From Rhizobium viscosum (lineage in GTDB: Bacteria > Pseudomonadota > Alphaproteobacteria > Rhizobiales > Rhizobiaceae): DNA of 64,000 bases. The position numbers were made by a program, and so were the translations under genes. Each line of letters begins with the position of its first letter. The first letter of the stretch is position 1. The stretch lies in assembly GCF_014873945.1 (NCBI RefSeq), contig NZ_JADBEC010000001.1, positions 248,001 through 312,000 of the forward strand. Reading direction: 5' to 3'. Of this stretch, positions 41,829 through 51,959 are shown one piece after another. Below the pieces are notes generated by a model, which was not told where the DNA came from, searched no databases, and was given only the letters and a program-made list of their open reading frames with translations.

Positions 41829-43052
41829 TCATATGCGATGCGCATTTCGCTTTTCGTGCGCAACAATCAGCTTCTTCGATTTCACCTTACGCCTGACGTT
41901 TACAGCGGCAGCGCTGATACTGGTAGAGATATGCGAAGCATAGTATTTCTCAATCATCTCCACGCTGGTCCGACAATTTTTAGCCACCTGATAGATGTCC
42001 GCGCCCTCCATGAGTCGGAGGCAAATGTAGGTGTGGCGAAGGCTGTAGGCCGTGCGGCGATTGCCCTCTCGGTCGAATTTGAGCCCTTCCTCCTCCAAGA
42101 TGTTGTTGAACATCTCGACATGGTTGTCCTCGAAAATGAGCGCATCCGGTTTGGGAAGATTGCGCTTAAGCAGCCGTTCAAAAGGAATGACGGCACTCGG
42201 CATACTTTTGCAATACCCCACGCCACGCTTGCCGCGCACCTGGATGAGAAGGATCGTATCACCCGTTTCTTCATCCTCGACGATCTCAACATCCCGGTAT
42301 TGAAGCCTCTTGGCCTCATCAGGCCTAAGGCCCGTATTCGCCATGAATAGAACGTAGTCGTGCAGTTGCTGCGCATTCCATTGGAAGCGTTTGTCACGGT
42401 GCTTTTCAGCGCGATTGCGGGTTGCTGTGTACAGCCGCTTGTACTCTTCAGCAGAGAACCATGCCCGGTGGGAGATCTTTGACGATGAGTTATAAGGTGT
42501 CGAGAGATCTGGAAGGTGCGTCAGCCAGCCGTGGCGAATTGCGGTCTTGAGGACCTGGCGGAGGGTGACAATCTCCTGATGAAGAGTGCTTCTTGCGGGC
42601 AGCTTCTTTTGGGGCTTTCCATCCGGCTCGTTGGCTGGGACTTTCTCGGGTGCAGAGTTGTAGCGCATCACACGGAACTCCTGCACTTTACCCGCCGTCA
42701 CCTCCGAAAGGCCTAGATCCCCGAAGAACGGCAGAAGGTAGAGGCGAAGGCGCCGCTCATTGTGCGAAACATAGACGCGGCTACGCGTGCCGCTGGTTAC
42801 GACGTCATATTCCTCAAGATAGCGCTTGGCGGCATCCTTGAAGGTCTTTTCGTCTTTGAGACCGCCACCCTTTTCCTTGGCCTTCATCCGGAAGAACCAG
42901 TCTTCCGCGAATTCCTTGGCGAGAGCCAGGCTTTCCTCGCCGGTACTCGTCCGCCAGTTCTTGCCGTTGATGCGGGTCGAGCACTGCCACTTCTTACTGT
43001 TCTCGCGGCGATAGACGAGAACCTTACCTCCCAAAATCTCGTGACTGGCCAT
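41829..43052 (-). CDS. int: Tyrosine integrase of the island (tRNA-Leu site)
   Basis: A 407-residue integrase with N-terminal arm-binding-like domain (residues 1-60), SAM-like domain (65-185) and catalytic domain. Catalytic residues seen are Arg243 (FMANTGLRPDEAKRL), Arg339-His340 (YSLRHTYICLRL) and Tyr370 or Tyr371 (EMIEKYYASH). The ATG at 43052 faces the right junction, 136 bp away. This is the expected place for the enzyme that inserted the island into tRNA-Leu(UAA), with strand exchange probably in the anticodon loop. No excisionase gene is obvious nearby. Confidence 0.93.
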   Translation of the reverse strand: MASHEILGGKVLVYRRENSKKWQCSTRINGKNWRTSTGEESLALAKEFAEDWFFRMKAKEKGGGLKDEKTFKDAAKRYLEEYDVVTSGTRSRVYVSHNERRLRLYLLPFFGDLGLSEVTAGKVQEFRVMRYNSAPEKVPANEPDGKPQKKLPARSTLHQEIVTLRQVLKTAIRHGWLTHLPDLSTPYNSSSKISHRAWFSAEEYKRLYTATRNRAEKHRDKRFQWNAQQLHDYVLFMANTGLRPDEAKRLQYRDVEIVEDEETGDTILLIQVRGKRGVGYCKSMPSAVIPFERLLKRNLPKPDALIFEDNHVEMFNNILEEEGLKFDREGNRRTAYSLRHTYICLRLMEGADIYQVAKNCRTSVEMIEKYYASHISTSISAAAVNVRRKVKSKKLIVAHEKRNAHRI

Positions 43053-43187
43053 CCCTCAAATCCACCCTTTGCGTTCCGAAATCGGCAGGATCAGACTGTG
43101 TATGGAGTGTGTACGCGATAAACATGGAGAAATTGTGGTGCGCTGATTTTTAAGTTATTGATCTTATTTATTTTTATTTTCTACTAT

Positions 43188-43230
43188 GAACCCGTATAGC
43201 CTAAGGCCGAGGGATTTTAAGTCTCTTGCG
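43188..43230. repeat. Right copy of the 43-bp island-boundary direct repeat
   Basis: Partner of 764-806, with differences at 43212 and 43224. Combining the outer (host-side) versions of both copies gives the perfect anticodon stem AGAGA/TCTCT. Combining the inner (island-side) versions gives AGGGA/TCCCT. Confidence 0.9.
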
Positions 43231-43253
43231 TCTACCAGTTTCGCCACGCTCGC
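43188..43253 (-). pseudogene. 5' half of the split host tRNA-Leu(UAA); right attachment junction
   Basis: On the minus strand from 43253: acceptor 5' strand GCGAGCG, D arm GCG...CGC, anticodon strand AGAGA, loop CTTAAAA, then the island version TCCCT and variable arm up to T-stem ACGGG and TTC (43188). Beyond it the sequence becomes AT-rich island DNA (ATAGTAGAAAAT), so T-stem closure, acceptor 3' strand and CCA are all missing. The anticodon stem also has an A-C mismatch. This RNA cannot be a working tRNA, although the promoter side is intact. Confidence 0.92.
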
Positions 43254-43349
43254 GCGCCGTCCAGATCAACGACTTAGCCGGATTCGTCAAGTTTTTGTTT
43301 GCAGGACAACCTCTGCGTTTTGCGAAACCTGCCGATAACTTTATCCCAA

Positions 43350-43379
43350 AAATAAAACGGCGGCCCAAGGGACCGCCGT
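43350..43379 (-). terminator. Rho-independent terminator of wrbA
   Basis: On the minus strand ACGGCGG and CCGCCGT pair (43373-43379 with 43357-43363), followed by TTTATTTTT. It lies 25 bp after the wrbA stop. Confidence 0.8.
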
Positions 43380-43403
43380 CTCAGAACGTGATTGTGGCGA
43401 AGC

Positions 43404-44000
43404 TCAAGCCAGTTTTGCGGCGATCTTGGCGACGTGCGCGCCCTGATACTTGGCAGCTTCGAGTTCGATTGCCGAAGGCTGACGGGAGCCGTCACCGTTG
43501 GTGATGGTGGATGCGCCGTAGGGCGAGCCGCCCTTGACTTCTTCCGTACCCATCTGGCCCTGGAATGCATAGGGAAGGCCGACATAGGCCATACCCTGAT
43601 GGAGGAAGGTTGGGACGAAACCGAGGATCGTCGATTCCTGGCCACCATGCTGGGTCGCGGACGAGGTGAACATCGAGCCGACCTTGCCGACGAGCTTACC
43701 GGTGAACCACAGACCGCCCGTCTGGTCCCAGAAGTTGCGCATCTGCGATGCGACCGTGCCGAAGCGCGTGCCGGCGCCGACGATGATCGCATCGTAATCA
43801 GGCAGTTCGTCGACTGTGGCGATCGGGGCTGCCTGATCGAGCTTGTAATGGGAAGCTTTGGCGACTTCTTCGGAAACCAGTTCCGGAACGCGTTTGACAA
43901 CAACTTCAGCGCCGGCGGACTTCGCGCCTTCCGCTACGGCATAAGCCATGGTTTCGATGTGGCCATAAGCCGAATAGTAGAGGACGAGAATCTTCGCCAT
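43404..44000 (-). CDS. wrbA: NAD(P)H:quinone oxidoreductase, WrbA type
   Basis: A 198-residue flavodoxin-fold protein starting at ATG 44000, with GGAGATAAC upstream. FMN-binding features of WrbA are present: [20 protein letters not shown] near the start, [20 protein letters not shown] at about 76-95, and [15 protein letters not shown] at about 110-124. The length is normal for the family. It reduces quinones by two electrons using NAD(P)H in the cytoplasm. It is the first chromosomal gene right of the island. Confidence 0.95.
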   Translation of the reverse strand: MAKILVLYYSAYGHIETMAYAVAEGAKSAGAEVVVKRVPELVSEEVAKASHYKLDQAAPIATVDELPDYDAIIVGAGTRFGTVASQMRNFWDQTGGLWFTGKLVGKVGSMFTSSATQHGGQESTILGFVPTFLHQGMAYVGLPYAFQGQMGTEEVKGGSPYGASTITNGDGSRQPSAIELEAAKYQGAHVAKIAAKLA

Positions 44001-44221
44001 TGTTATCTCCAACGAGGATTGGTTGAATTTCGTGACCGCGACCGTTCTACCAGCGCATCCGGTTCAACATAGTCCTGCACGCAAGAACTCACTGTTCACC
44101 GCCTGTAGACGAAATTTCACTTGCCGTTTCGTTTCGACCCTTCGGCCGCGTCGCTTTGCCGTTTGCAAAGTGGCCAAACGGCGCTACCTATTTCCAAGCT
44201 TCACACCACGGAAATATCCCC

Positions 44222-44998
44222 ATGAGCAATGAGACTGTCGTTACCGCCGCCATGCTAGCCATCGGCGACGAGCTTCTTTCCGGCCGGACCAAGGACAAGA
44301 ATATCGGCCACCTCGCCGATATGCTGACCATTTCGGGGATCGACCTGAAAGAGGTTCGCATCGTCGCCGACGAGGAAGATGCGATCGTCGAAGCGCTGAA
44401 TGCAATTCGCGGCAAATACGACTACGTCTTCACGTCGGGCGGCATCGGGCCGACGCATGACGATATCACTGCGGATGCCGTCTCGAAGGCCTTTGGCGTT
44501 CCCTGCGAGCATGACGCGGCGGCGATGGTGCTGCTTGCCGAGATGTATAAGCGCCGGGAGATGGAATTCACTGAGGCCCGCCAGCGAATGGCCCGCATGC
44601 CGCGTGGTGCAGCCCATATTGTCAATCCGGTGTCGACCGCACCCGGCTTCATCATAGGCAATGTCTATGTCATGGCGGGTGTCCCGCAGGTCTTCCAGGC
44701 CATGGTCGATAATGTACTGCCGATGCTGAAGACGGGCACGCCGGTCCTCTCGCTCGCTATCGCCTGCCCTTATGGCGAAGGCGAGATCGGCACGCCATTG
44801 GCAGCGATCCAGAAGGCACATCCGGAAACCAGCATCGGCTCCTATCCGCGTTACGTGGGGCAGAAATTTTCAACCGAGATCGTGGTGCGGGGCCGCTCGC
44901 AGGATGTGATCGAGGCGGCGGGTGCGGATGTACGGGCCATGATCGAGGCTATCAGACGCAGGAAGGATATTGCCGAGAACTATCAGGCGGAAGCATGA
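44222..44998 (+). CDS. CinA N-terminal-domain protein (molybdopterin-binding type)
   Basis: A 258-residue protein from ATG 44222. It carries the MoCF_BD/CinA N-terminal fold: AMLAIGDELLSGRTKDKNIG near the start, VFTSGGIGPTHDDITADAVS at about 72-91, GAAHIVNPVSTAPGFIIGN and YVMAGVPQVFQAMV. It lacks the C-terminal nicotinamide-nucleotide amidase domain of full CinA. Related domains bind molybdopterin or ADP-ribose-type ligands. A longer reading from 44156 has no ribosome site. Confidence 0.9.
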   Translation: MSNETVVTAAMLAIGDELLSGRTKDKNIGHLADMLTISGIDLKEVRIVADEEDAIVEALNAIRGKYDYVFTSGGIGPTHDDITADAVSKAFGVPCEHDAAAMVLLAEMYKRREMEFTEARQRMARMPRGAAHIVNPVSTAPGFIIGNVYVMAGVPQVFQAMVDNVLPMLKTGTPVLSLAIACPYGEGEIGTPLAAIQKAHPETSIGSYPRYVGQKFSTEIVVRGRSQDVIEAAGADVRAMIEAIRRRKDIAENYQAEA

Positions 44999-45097
44999 GG
45001 ACACGGTGCGGTCTTGATCATGGTCAAGGAACCGCAGCGCATTCCGGCGCATTCCTTTCCTCGCGGAGCATCATTTCAGCCGCAAAGGAGAATTGAT

Positions 45098-45940
45098 ATG
45101 TCTTATAAAACCATTCTCGCCATTCTGGATACCGCAGACAATAGCGGCGCCGTCGCCGATTTCGCCTTTGCCATTGCCGCAGAAAGCGGCGCCCATGTGA
45201 TCGGTCTGCATGCCGAAACGATTGCCGCCGTGCCGCTGGTCGCGCCGATGGAAATTCCCGATCCGGTCGCCGTGCAGGCGCTTCAGGACATGGCCCATTC
45301 AGAGACTATCGCGGTCGAGCGGATTTTCCGCGCCCGTGCCGAGGCTGCCGGCGCGTCCTTCGAATGGCGGGCCTTTGCGACGTCGACCGGATACGGCTCG
45401 GGGCCGCTGATCGAAAGCGCGCGTAGCGCCGACCTGCTGATTGCCTCGCAAGCCGATCCGGTAAGACCCTCCGACAGCCACGTGAATGTCGACGAATTCC
45501 TGTTCGAAAGCGGCCGACCGGTACTGATGATCCCTTTTATCATCCGCCACCCGAAACCGATCAAGCGCGTGCTGATTGCCTGGAATGGCTCGAAGGAAGC
45601 GACGCGCGCCACCTTTGATGCCCTGCCGATCCTGAAGGCTGCCGAAGCCGTGGAGATCTTCTCCGTCGATCCGGCCGAGACCGCAACGCAATCGGCGACG
45701 ATGGCCGGCACCGAGATCGCCGCGACGCTTGCCCGCCACGGCGTGAACGTGACACTTGCCACGGCCGCAAGCGGCGACAAGAACGCCTCACATGTCATCG
45801 AGAACCGGCTTTCGGACGACAGTATCGACCTTCTGGTCATGGGCGCCTACACGCATTCCTGGCTCTGGCAGGCGATCTTCGGAGGTACGACAAGGACGCT
45901 TTTGCAGTCGATGACGGCGCTGACATTGCTCTCTCGTTAA
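45098..45940 (+). CDS. Universal stress protein, two-domain type
   Basis: A 280-residue cytoplasmic protein from ATG 45098, with AAAGGAG upstream. Two UspA-like domains are visible: residues 1-145 (YKTILAILDTADNSGAVADF) and 150-280, starting IKRVLIAWNGSKEATRATFD. The second ends in LVMGAYTHSWLWQAIFGGTT, close to the ATP-binding G-x2-G-x9-G(S/T) motif. These proteins help tolerance to stress; the client is unknown. It stands alone about 100 bp after the CinA-type gene. Confidence 0.9.
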   Translation: MSYKTILAILDTADNSGAVADFAFAIAAESGAHVIGLHAETIAAVPLVAPMEIPDPVAVQALQDMAHSETIAVERIFRARAEAAGASFEWRAFATSTGYGSGPLIESARSADLLIASQADPVRPSDSHVNVDEFLFESGRPVLMIPFIIRHPKPIKRVLIAWNGSKEATRATFDALPILKAAEAVEIFSVDPAETATQSATMAGTEIAATLARHGVNVTLATAASGDKNASHVIENRLSDDSIDLLVMGAYTHSWLWQAIFGGTTRTLLQSMTALTLLSR

Positions 45941-46108
45941 GGCCGCTCTTGCCTTTTGCCTCCAAATCCCGCTAATTGCGGCGACCGATGATATCAGGCT
46001 TCGGCATCCATCGCGCAGTTCCGGCTGCGCGATTTGCGTTTTGCCCGCCGATGTCCATTCGGTCGCCGGCAAACGGCGTGTCGTTTCTTCATGCCGCGGA
46101 GTAGCCCG

Positions 46109-46606
46109 ATGTCCCTTCCCGATAAAGCCTTCCCCGTTTCCTGGGATCAGTTCCACCGCGATGCGCGTGCGCTTGCCTGGCGGCTCGCCGGCCTCGGGCA
46201 GGAGTTCAAGGCGATCGTCTGTATCACTCGTGGCGGCCTCGTTCCGGCGGCGATCATTTCGCGCGAATTGAACATCCGCCTTATCGAGACGGTTTGCGTC
46301 GCGTCCTATCACGACTACGTCAACCAGGGCGACATGGTGCTACTCAAAGGCATCGCGCCTGAACTGATGGAAAACGGCGGCGAAGGCGTGCTCGTCGTCG
46401 ATGACCTTACCGATACCGGCAAGACAGCCGCCCAAGTGCGCGGCATGTTGCCGAAGGCGCATTTTGCCTGCGTCTACGCCAAACCTAAGGGCGTGCCGAC
46501 CGTCGATACCTTCATCACCGAAGTCAGCCAGGACACCTGGATCTACTTCCCCTGGGATATGGGCTTTACCTACCAGGAGCCGATCGCCAAGGGTGCTCGC
46601 GGCTAA
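46109..46606 (+). CDS. gpt: Xanthine phosphoribosyltransferase
   Basis: A 165-residue type I phosphoribosyltransferase from ATG 46109. The PRPP loop is [20 protein letters not shown] near residue 95; the N-terminal [20 protein letters not shown] and the C-terminal [20 protein letters not shown] are typical of XGPRT. It converts xanthine (and guanine) plus PRPP to the monophosphate in purine salvage. Length is normal; two upstream ATGs lack ribosome sites. Confidence 0.92.
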   Translation: MSLPDKAFPVSWDQFHRDARALAWRLAGLGQEFKAIVCITRGGLVPAAIISRELNIRLIETVCVASYHDYVNQGDMVLLKGIAPELMENGGEGVLVVDDLTDTGKTAAQVRGMLPKAHFACVYAKPKGVPTVDTFITEVSQDTWIYFPWDMGFTYQEPIAKGARG

Positions 46607-46789
46607 CAGCCATCGACGCGAGCAACCTCCGGTTTTGCGACCAAAAATTGTCCCAATATTTGTCTTCCCGATAGCGGATTCCAGCCCCTGCTCGGTAACG
46701 TCCGTTTTATTTTATTAGCATAACGTCAGGCAACCACCGGTCGCAGAGACCGAACACAAAGTGGGGCTGAATGCGGTTGGGGAAGCGCA

Positions 46790-47380
46790 ATGGTATGCTG
46801 GGGCAAGATTCGAACGGCAGCGGCCTTCGGGCTGATCGGCTGCCTGTTTCCTTATACGCCTGCCGGTGCCGAGCCGGCCTATATCGGCGTGGTGCGTGAA
46901 TATGTCGAAACGCTCGTCCGGCCGATGGTCGAGGCCTCCGTTGTCGTGAAGGCCATCGAGGAGCAGAACGCCAAATTCGGCGATGTCAGCGAGATGGACG
47001 TGCGGGTGCTGGACGAAACCTACCAGGCGGAGGTCGCCCAGGGCGATCTCCAGATGGTCAAGGCGCTGATGGCGAAATCTGTCTCGCATTATCTCAAATC
47101 GAAACAGGATGATTCGCAGGGAACGATCCTCGAATTCTTCGTGACCGACTGTCACGGGCTGAATGTCGGCCAGAGCACCCTCACGACGGACTACTGGCAG
47201 GGTGATGAGGACAAATTTCTCCAAACCTTCGCTCGCGGTTCGCAGGAGATATACATCAGCCAGGCCGAGCGCGACGAGTCGACCCAGCTTCTTGAGACTC
47301 AGGCAAGCTTCGTGATCACCGACGAGGCGGGCAAGCCGATTGGCACGGCGACCGTCACGATTTCCATCGACGCCCTCTAG
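46790..47380 (+). CDS. Exported protein with a PDC/Cache-like sensor fold
   Basis: A 196-residue protein with signal peptide (TAAAFGLIGCLFPYTPAGA, cleaved near AEP). The mature part has a long helix then VTDCHGLNVGQSTLTTDYWQ and DEDKFLQTFARGSQEIYISQ, a pattern like the D-x-x-G-x-N dock of PDC/Cache ligand-binding domains. There is no transmembrane or signalling output, so it would be a free periplasmic binding protein. The function is not known. Confidence 0.65.
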   Translation: MVCWGKIRTAAAFGLIGCLFPYTPAGAEPAYIGVVREYVETLVRPMVEASVVVKAIEEQNAKFGDVSEMDVRVLDETYQAEVAQGDLQMVKALMAKSVSHYLKSKQDDSQGTILEFFVTDCHGLNVGQSTLTTDYWQGDEDKFLQTFARGSQEIYISQAERDESTQLLETQASFVITDEAGKPIGTATVTISIDAL

Positions 47381-47553
47381 AAAGGGCTGATTTCCCTCAA
47401 CGAATCGCCATGCGCATTTGTGTCGCAAAAGCCATCCTAACTTTTGCCGCAGTTGATTTTTTTAAGATTCCGGCCTTTCCCCTGCCTGAACAACGACGCA
47501 AGCCCTTGTATTTTCAGGCTTCCCCGGACTTTCCCCAGTCTTCACAACAGCAT

Positions 47554-47569
47554 CCACAAGATGTTGTGG
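47554..47569. promoter_or_regulatory. Candidate NrdR-type box 1
   Basis: CCACAAGATGTTGTGG is a near-perfect palindrome of the CACAAnATnTTGTG type recognised by NrdR, the repressor of ribonucleotide reductase genes. It lies about 400 bp before nrdJ, farther than usual, so it is tentative. Confidence 0.4.
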
Positions 47570-47799
47570 TTAGCATTCGGTTACGTTCCACCCCTTGACG
47601 GAATCAGCAGTTTCAAACTTAATGTTTCAGATGTTGCGGCGGCGACTGAACCGGAGGTAACGAGACCGGTTCTTCCAAGGAAAATTGAACGCAGAATCAG
47701 GGTGTTGGACCGCCAAGAGCGGTGACGTCCGCAGGCATTTCTGCGCCTTATTTCCGGCCCCAAAAAGCGACATCGGGGACTGGTAAAAATAAGCTGTTA

Positions 47800-47815
47800 A
47801 CACTATATTTAGTGT
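47800..47815. promoter_or_regulatory. Candidate NrdR-type box 2
   Basis: ACACTATATTTAGTGT matches the 16-bp NrdR box layout (ACAC...ATAT...GTGT). It lies 150 bp upstream of nrdJ, in the gap before the start. A repressor response to dATP/ATP levels would follow. No cobalamin riboswitch pattern was found in 47381-47965. Confidence 0.55.
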
Positions 47816-47965
47816 TTGCAGCCAGCCTCACCACAAGATACAGGAAAACCATCTCCGGATGACAATCCTGTCACAAGACGGAACGAGCACTGGCCGCGCT
47901 AGGGGACAACGCGTAGCCGGACGGGAATTTTGCGCCCTTTCGGGTGCCAACAAGAGGTTAAGAAC

Positions 47966-50900
47966 ATGCGCATCGAACGTCGGTTTACGAAGGCTGGTCA
48001 GGGCGCTTATGCGGATATCGAATTCCGCAAGGCGACGAGCGAGATCAAGAACCCGGATGGCTCGATCGTCTTCCGCCTCGAAAACATCGACGTTCCCGCG
48101 CAGTTTTCCCAGGTCGCCACCGACGTTCTGGCGCAGAAGTATTTCCGCAAGGCCGGTGTCCCTGCCCGCCTGAAAAAGGTCGAGGAGAACAGTGTCCCCT
48201 CCTTCCTGTGGCGCTCCGTTGCCGACGACGCTGCGCTGAAGGACCTGCCGAAGGACGAACAGACCGGCTCGGAAATCGATGCGCGCCAAGTCTTCGATCG
48301 CCTCGCCGGCACCTGGACCTACTGGGGTTGGAAGGGCGGCTATTTCTCTTCCGAGGAAGATGCAGCAGCGTTCAAGGACGAGCTTGCCTATATGCTCGCC
48401 ACGCAGCGCGTTGCCCCGAACTCCCCGCAGTGGTTCAACACCGGCCTGCACTGGGCCTACGGTATCGATGGTCCCGGCCAGGGCCACTTCTACGTCGATC
48501 CCTTCACCGGCAAGATCACCAAGTCCAAGTCCGCCTACGAACATCCGCAGCCGCACGCCTGCTTCATCCAGTCCGTTGAAGACGACCTCGTCAACGAAGG
48601 CGGCATCATGGACCTCTGGGTGCGTGAAGCGCGGCTATTCAAGTACGGCTCCGGCACCGGCTCCAACTTCTCCATGCTGCGCGGCGAAGGCGAAAAGCTT
48701 TCCGGCGGCGGCCGTTCTTCCGGCCTGATGAGCTTCCTGAAAATCGGCGACCGCGCTGCCGGCGCCATCAAGTCGGGCGGCACGACCCGCCGTGCTGCCA
48801 AGATGGTCGTCGTCGATATCGACCATCCCGATATCGAGGAATATATCAACTGGAAGGTCAAGGAAGAGCAGAAGGTTGCCGCTCTCGTGACCGGCTCCAA
48901 GGTCGTCGCTCAGCATCTGAAGGCGATCATGAAGGCCTGCGTCAATTGCGAAGGCGACAATGGCGATTGCTTCGACCCGGCCAAGAACCCGGCCCTGAAG
49001 CGCGAAATCCGCGCTGCCAAAAAGGATCAGGTTCCGGAAAACTATGTCCAGCGCGTCATCCAGTTCACCCGCCAGGGCTACAAGGACATGGAGTTCAAGA
49101 CCTACGACACGGACTGGGATTCGGAAGCCTATCTCACCGTCTCCGGCCAGAATTCCAACAACTCCGTCTCGATCAAGGACAACTTCCTGCGCGCCGTCGA
49201 GGAAGACGGCGATTGGAACCTGACCGCCCGCAAGGACGGCCGGGTGATGAAGACGCTGAAGGCCCGCGACCTCTGGGAAACGATTTCCTATGCCGCCTGG
49301 GCATCGGCCGATCCGGGCATCCACTTCAACACGACGATGAACGACTGGCACACCTCGCCGGCCGGCGGCCCGATCCGCGGCTCGAACCCGTGCTCGGAAT
49401 ATATGTTCCTCGACGATACGGCCTGCAACCTCGCCTCGCTGAACTTGCTGCAGTTCAAGGACAAGGCCACCAAGCGCATCAATATCGGCGACTACGAACA
49501 TGCCGTTCGCCTGTGGACCGTCGTGCTCGAAGTCTCGGTCATGATGGCGCAGTTCCCGTCGAAGCGCATCGCTGAGCTTTCCTACGAATACCGCACGCTC
49601 GGCCTCGGCTACGCCAATATCGGCGGCCTGCTGATGTCGACCGGTATCCCCTATGACAGCGCCGAGGGCCGCGCCATTGCCGGCTCGCTGACGGCCATCA
49701 TGACCGGTATCTGCTACGCAACCTCGGCCGAAATGGCTGCCGAACTCGGCCCGTTCCCCAACTTCGCGCCGAACCGCGAGCACATGCTGCGCGTCATCCG
49801 CAACCATCGCCGCGCCGCCCATGGCGAGAATGCCGGCTACGAGGCTCTCTCGGTCAACCCGGTCGCGCTGATCCATCAGGAAAACCCGGACCAGGATCTG
49901 GCAGTCCATGCAATGGCTGCCTGGGACAAGGCGCTCGAACTCGGCGAAAAGCACGGCTACCGCAACGCGCAGGTCTCGGTCATCGCCCCGACCGGCACGA
50001 TCGGCCTCGTCATGGATTGCGACACGACCGGCATCGAGCCTGACTTCGCGCTCGTAAAGTTCAAGAAGCTCGCCGGCGGCGGCTACTTCAAGATCATCAA
50101 CCGCGCCGTTCCGGATGCGCTGCGCACGCTCGGCTATTCCGAAAGCCAGATCGCCGAGATCGAAGCCTATGCTGTCGGCCACGGCAACCTCAACCAGGCA
50201 CCGGCCATCAACCCCTCGACGCTGAAGACCAAGGGCTTCACCGACGAGAAGGTGGAAGCCGTCAATGCGGCTCTGAAGAGCGCCTTCGACATCAAGTTCG
50301 TCTTCAACCAGTGGACGCTCGGCGCCGACTTCCTGAAGACCACCCTGAAGGTCTCCGACGAGCAGCTCACCGACATGAGCTTCAGCCTGCTCGAGCATAT
50401 CGGCTTCTCGAAGAAGGATATCGAGGCTGCCAACATCCATGTCTGCGGTGCGATGACGCTGGAAGGCGCGCCTTTCCTCAAGAAGGAGCATCTGCCGGTC
50501 TTCGATTGCGCCAATCCGTGCGGCAAGATCGGCAAGCGTTACCTCTCGGTCGAAAGCCATATCCGCATGATGGCGGCTGCCCAGCCTTTCATCTCGGGTG
50601 CGATCTCCAAGACGATCAACATGCCGAACGAGGCGACCGTCGAGGATTGCAAGAACGCCTATATGATGTCGTGGAAGCTCGGCCTGAAGGCCAACGCGCT
50701 TTACCGTGACGGTTCCAAGCTTTCGCAGCCGCTCAACGCCTCGTTGATCGAGGACGAGAGCGACGAGGATGCGCTTGAAGATCTGATCCAGCAGCCGCTC
50801 GCCGCCCAGGCTGTTACGGTGACCGAAAAGATCATCGAGAAGGTGATCGAGCGTGTTTCCCGCGAACGCGAGAAGCTGCCGAACCGCCGCCAGGGCTACA

Positions 50901-51778
50901 CCCAGAAGGCTGCAGTCGGCGGTCACAAGGTTTATCTCCGCACCGGCGAGTTCGGCGACGGCCGCCTTGGCGAGATCTTCATCGACATGCACAAGGAGGG
51001 TGCCGCCTTCCGCGCGATGATGAACAACTTCGCCATCGCCATCTCGCTTGGCCTGCAGTATGGCGTGCCGCTGGAAGAATATGTGGAGGCCTTCACCTTC
51101 ACCAAGTTCGAGCCGGCCGGCATCGTCATCGGCAATGACGCGATCAAGAACGCCACGTCGATCCTCGACTACGTGTTCCGCGAACTCGCCGTCTCCTATC
51201 TCGGCCGTCACGACCTCGCCCATGTCGATACGTCCGACTTCTCGAACACGGCGCTCGGCAAGGGTATCCAGGAAGGCAAGACGAACCTCGTCTCCACCGG
51301 CTGGACCCGTGGCTACAAGCCGACGCTGGTCTCGAATACCGGCAACGACCGTCAGCTCGGCGAGCCAAAGGGTGCGGCAACCGCTGCCCCTGCCCGCGCC
51401 TCCTCGAGCGGTTCGGTGACCTCGTTTGCAGGTGCTGCAGCCCGCAAGCTGGAACCGACTGTGGCCATCTCCACCTCCGAAATCGTCGCCTTCAAGCGCG
51501 ATTATGAAGAGCGTGCCAAGGAATTGGCCGAAGAGATTGCTGAAGAAGTGCTCGAAGAAACCGGCGCCGAAGCAACCGCCCTCTTCTCCGACAAGGCCGC
51601 AGCCGACGCTGCATCCGCCAAGACGGAAGCCAAGAAGGTGGAGGCCGAACGCCGCGCCCGCTCGATCATGCAGGGCTATACGGGCAACATGTGCAGCGAG
51701 TGCCAGAACTTCACGATGGTGCGCAACGGGACTTGCGAGAAGTGTGACACTTGCGGCGCGACCAGCGGCTGCAGCTGA
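47966..51778 (+). CDS. nrdJ: Adenosylcobalamin-dependent ribonucleotide reductase (class II)
   Basis: A 1270-residue enzyme from ATG 47966 (AAGAGGTTAAG upstream). Seen: [36 protein letters not shown], the active-site loop [40 protein letters not shown] and the C-terminal Cys-rich tail [19 protein letters not shown], then [10 protein letters not shown]. It reduces ribonucleotides to deoxyribonucleotides using adenosylcobalamin for radical generation and needs no oxygen. The roughly 1270-residue form with long C-terminal extension is normal for rhizobia. It is housekeeping and stands alone with a strong terminator after it. Confidence 0.97.
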   Translation: MRIERRFTKAGQGAYADIEFRKATSEIKNPDGSIVFRLENIDVPAQFSQVATDVLAQKYFRKAGVPARLKKVEENSVPSFLWRSVADDAALKDLPKDEQTGSEIDARQVFDRLAGTWTYWGWKGGYFSSEEDAAAFKDELAYMLATQRVAPNSPQWFNTGLHWAYGIDGPGQGHFYVDPFTGKITKSKSAYEHPQPHACFIQSVEDDLVNEGGIMDLWVREARLFKYGSGTGSNFSMLRGEGEKLSGGGRSSGLMSFLKIGDRAAGAIKSGGTTRRAAKMVVVDIDHPDIEEYINWKVKEEQKVAALVTGSKVVAQHLKAIMKACVNCEGDNGDCFDPAKNPALKREIRAAKKDQVPENYVQRVIQFTRQGYKDMEFKTYDTDWDSEAYLTVSGQNSNNSVSIKDNFLRAVEEDGDWNLTARKDGRVMKTLKARDLWETISYAAWASADPGIHFNTTMNDWHTSPAGGPIRGSNPCSEYMFLDDTACNLASLNLLQFKDKATKRINIGDYEHAVRLWTVVLEVSVMMAQFPSKRIAELSYEYRTLGLGYANIGGLLMSTGIPYDSAEGRAIAGSLTAIMTGICYATSAEMAAELGPFPNFAPNREHMLRVIRNHRRAAHGENAGYEALSVNPVALIHQENPDQDLAVHAMAAWDKALELGEKHGYRNAQVSVIAPTGTIGLVMDCDTTGIEPDFALVKFKKLAGGGYFKIINRAVPDALRTLGYSESQIAEIEAYAVGHGNLNQAPAINPSTLKTKGFTDEKVEAVNAALKSAFDIKFVFNQWTLGADFLKTTLKVSDEQLTDMSFSLLEHIGFSKKDIEAANIHVCGAMTLEGAPFLKKEHLPVFDCANPCGKIGKRYLSVESHIRMMAAAQPFISGAISKTINMPNEATVEDCKNAYMMSWKLGLKANALYRDGSKLSQPLNASLIEDESDEDALEDLIQQPLAAQAVTVTEKIIEKVIERVSREREKLPNRRQGYTQKAAVGGHKVYLRTGEFGDGRLGEIFIDMHKEGAAFRAMMNNFAIAISLGLQYGVPLEEYVEAFTFTKFEPAGIVIGNDAIKNATSILDYVFRELAVSYLGRHDLAHVDTSDFSNTALGKGIQEGKTNLVSTGWTRGYKPTLVSNTGNDRQLGEPKGAATAAPARASSSGSVTSFAGAAARKLEPTVAISTSEIVAFKRDYEERAKELAEEIAEEVLEETGAEATALFSDKAAADAASAKTEAKKVEAERRARSIMQGYTGNMCSECQNFTMVRNGTCEKCDTCGATSGCS

Positions 51779-51852
51779 TTTGCCCGAGCGGCTGTAGCGT
51801 GACACGGACTTTGTCATTTTGACGTGAAACCGGTCGCAGATTTTCCAAACAG

Positions 51853-51880
51853 TTTTCCAGGCGTTTCGACGCCTGGAAAA
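51853..51880 (+). terminator. Terminator-like hairpin after nrdJ
   Basis: Exact 12-bp arms TTTTCCAGGCGT (51853-51864) and ACGCCTGGAAAA (51869-51880) close a TTCG tetraloop. It separates nrdJ from the CBASS operon; the A/T ends suit termination in both directions. Confidence 0.8.
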
Positions 51881-51959
51881 TCTCGCAGGAACAAAACAGG
51901 AAACAAACGTCCGAGTTGGAATCACTCTTCGAGTTCAAGCGCAATTGCGAGGTCTAGTC

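Larger units (their letters stand above)
764..43230. mobile_element. Integrative mobilisable genomic island inserted in tRNA-Leu(UAA)
   Basis: The ends are defined by a 43-bp direct repeat (764-806 and 43188-43230, two mismatches) that is part of a tRNA-Leu(UAA) gene. The flanking tRNA halves join into one perfectly paired tRNA, so everything between them was inserted. A tyrosine integrase lies 136 bp inside the right end. Inside are a MobA relaxase, a VirD4/TraG ATPase, a candidate oriT, two further tyrosine recombinases, a serine recombinase, several defence modules and a replacement tRNA-Leu. No VirB-type mating-pair genes are visible, so transfer would need a helper. Several frameshifted genes (parB, parE-like, a lipoprotein) show that parts are decaying. 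Confidence 0.9.

Noticed and set aside
47381..47965. Cobalamin riboswitch before nrdJ
   Set aside because: I looked for the B12-box consensus and its core stems and did not find them; NrdR-type palindromes are the better explanation.
48635..51925. A 1096-residue open frame on the minus strand opposite nrdJ
   Set aside because: It is antisense to a certain gene, its composition mirrors GC-rich codon bias, and it has no start signal or family match.
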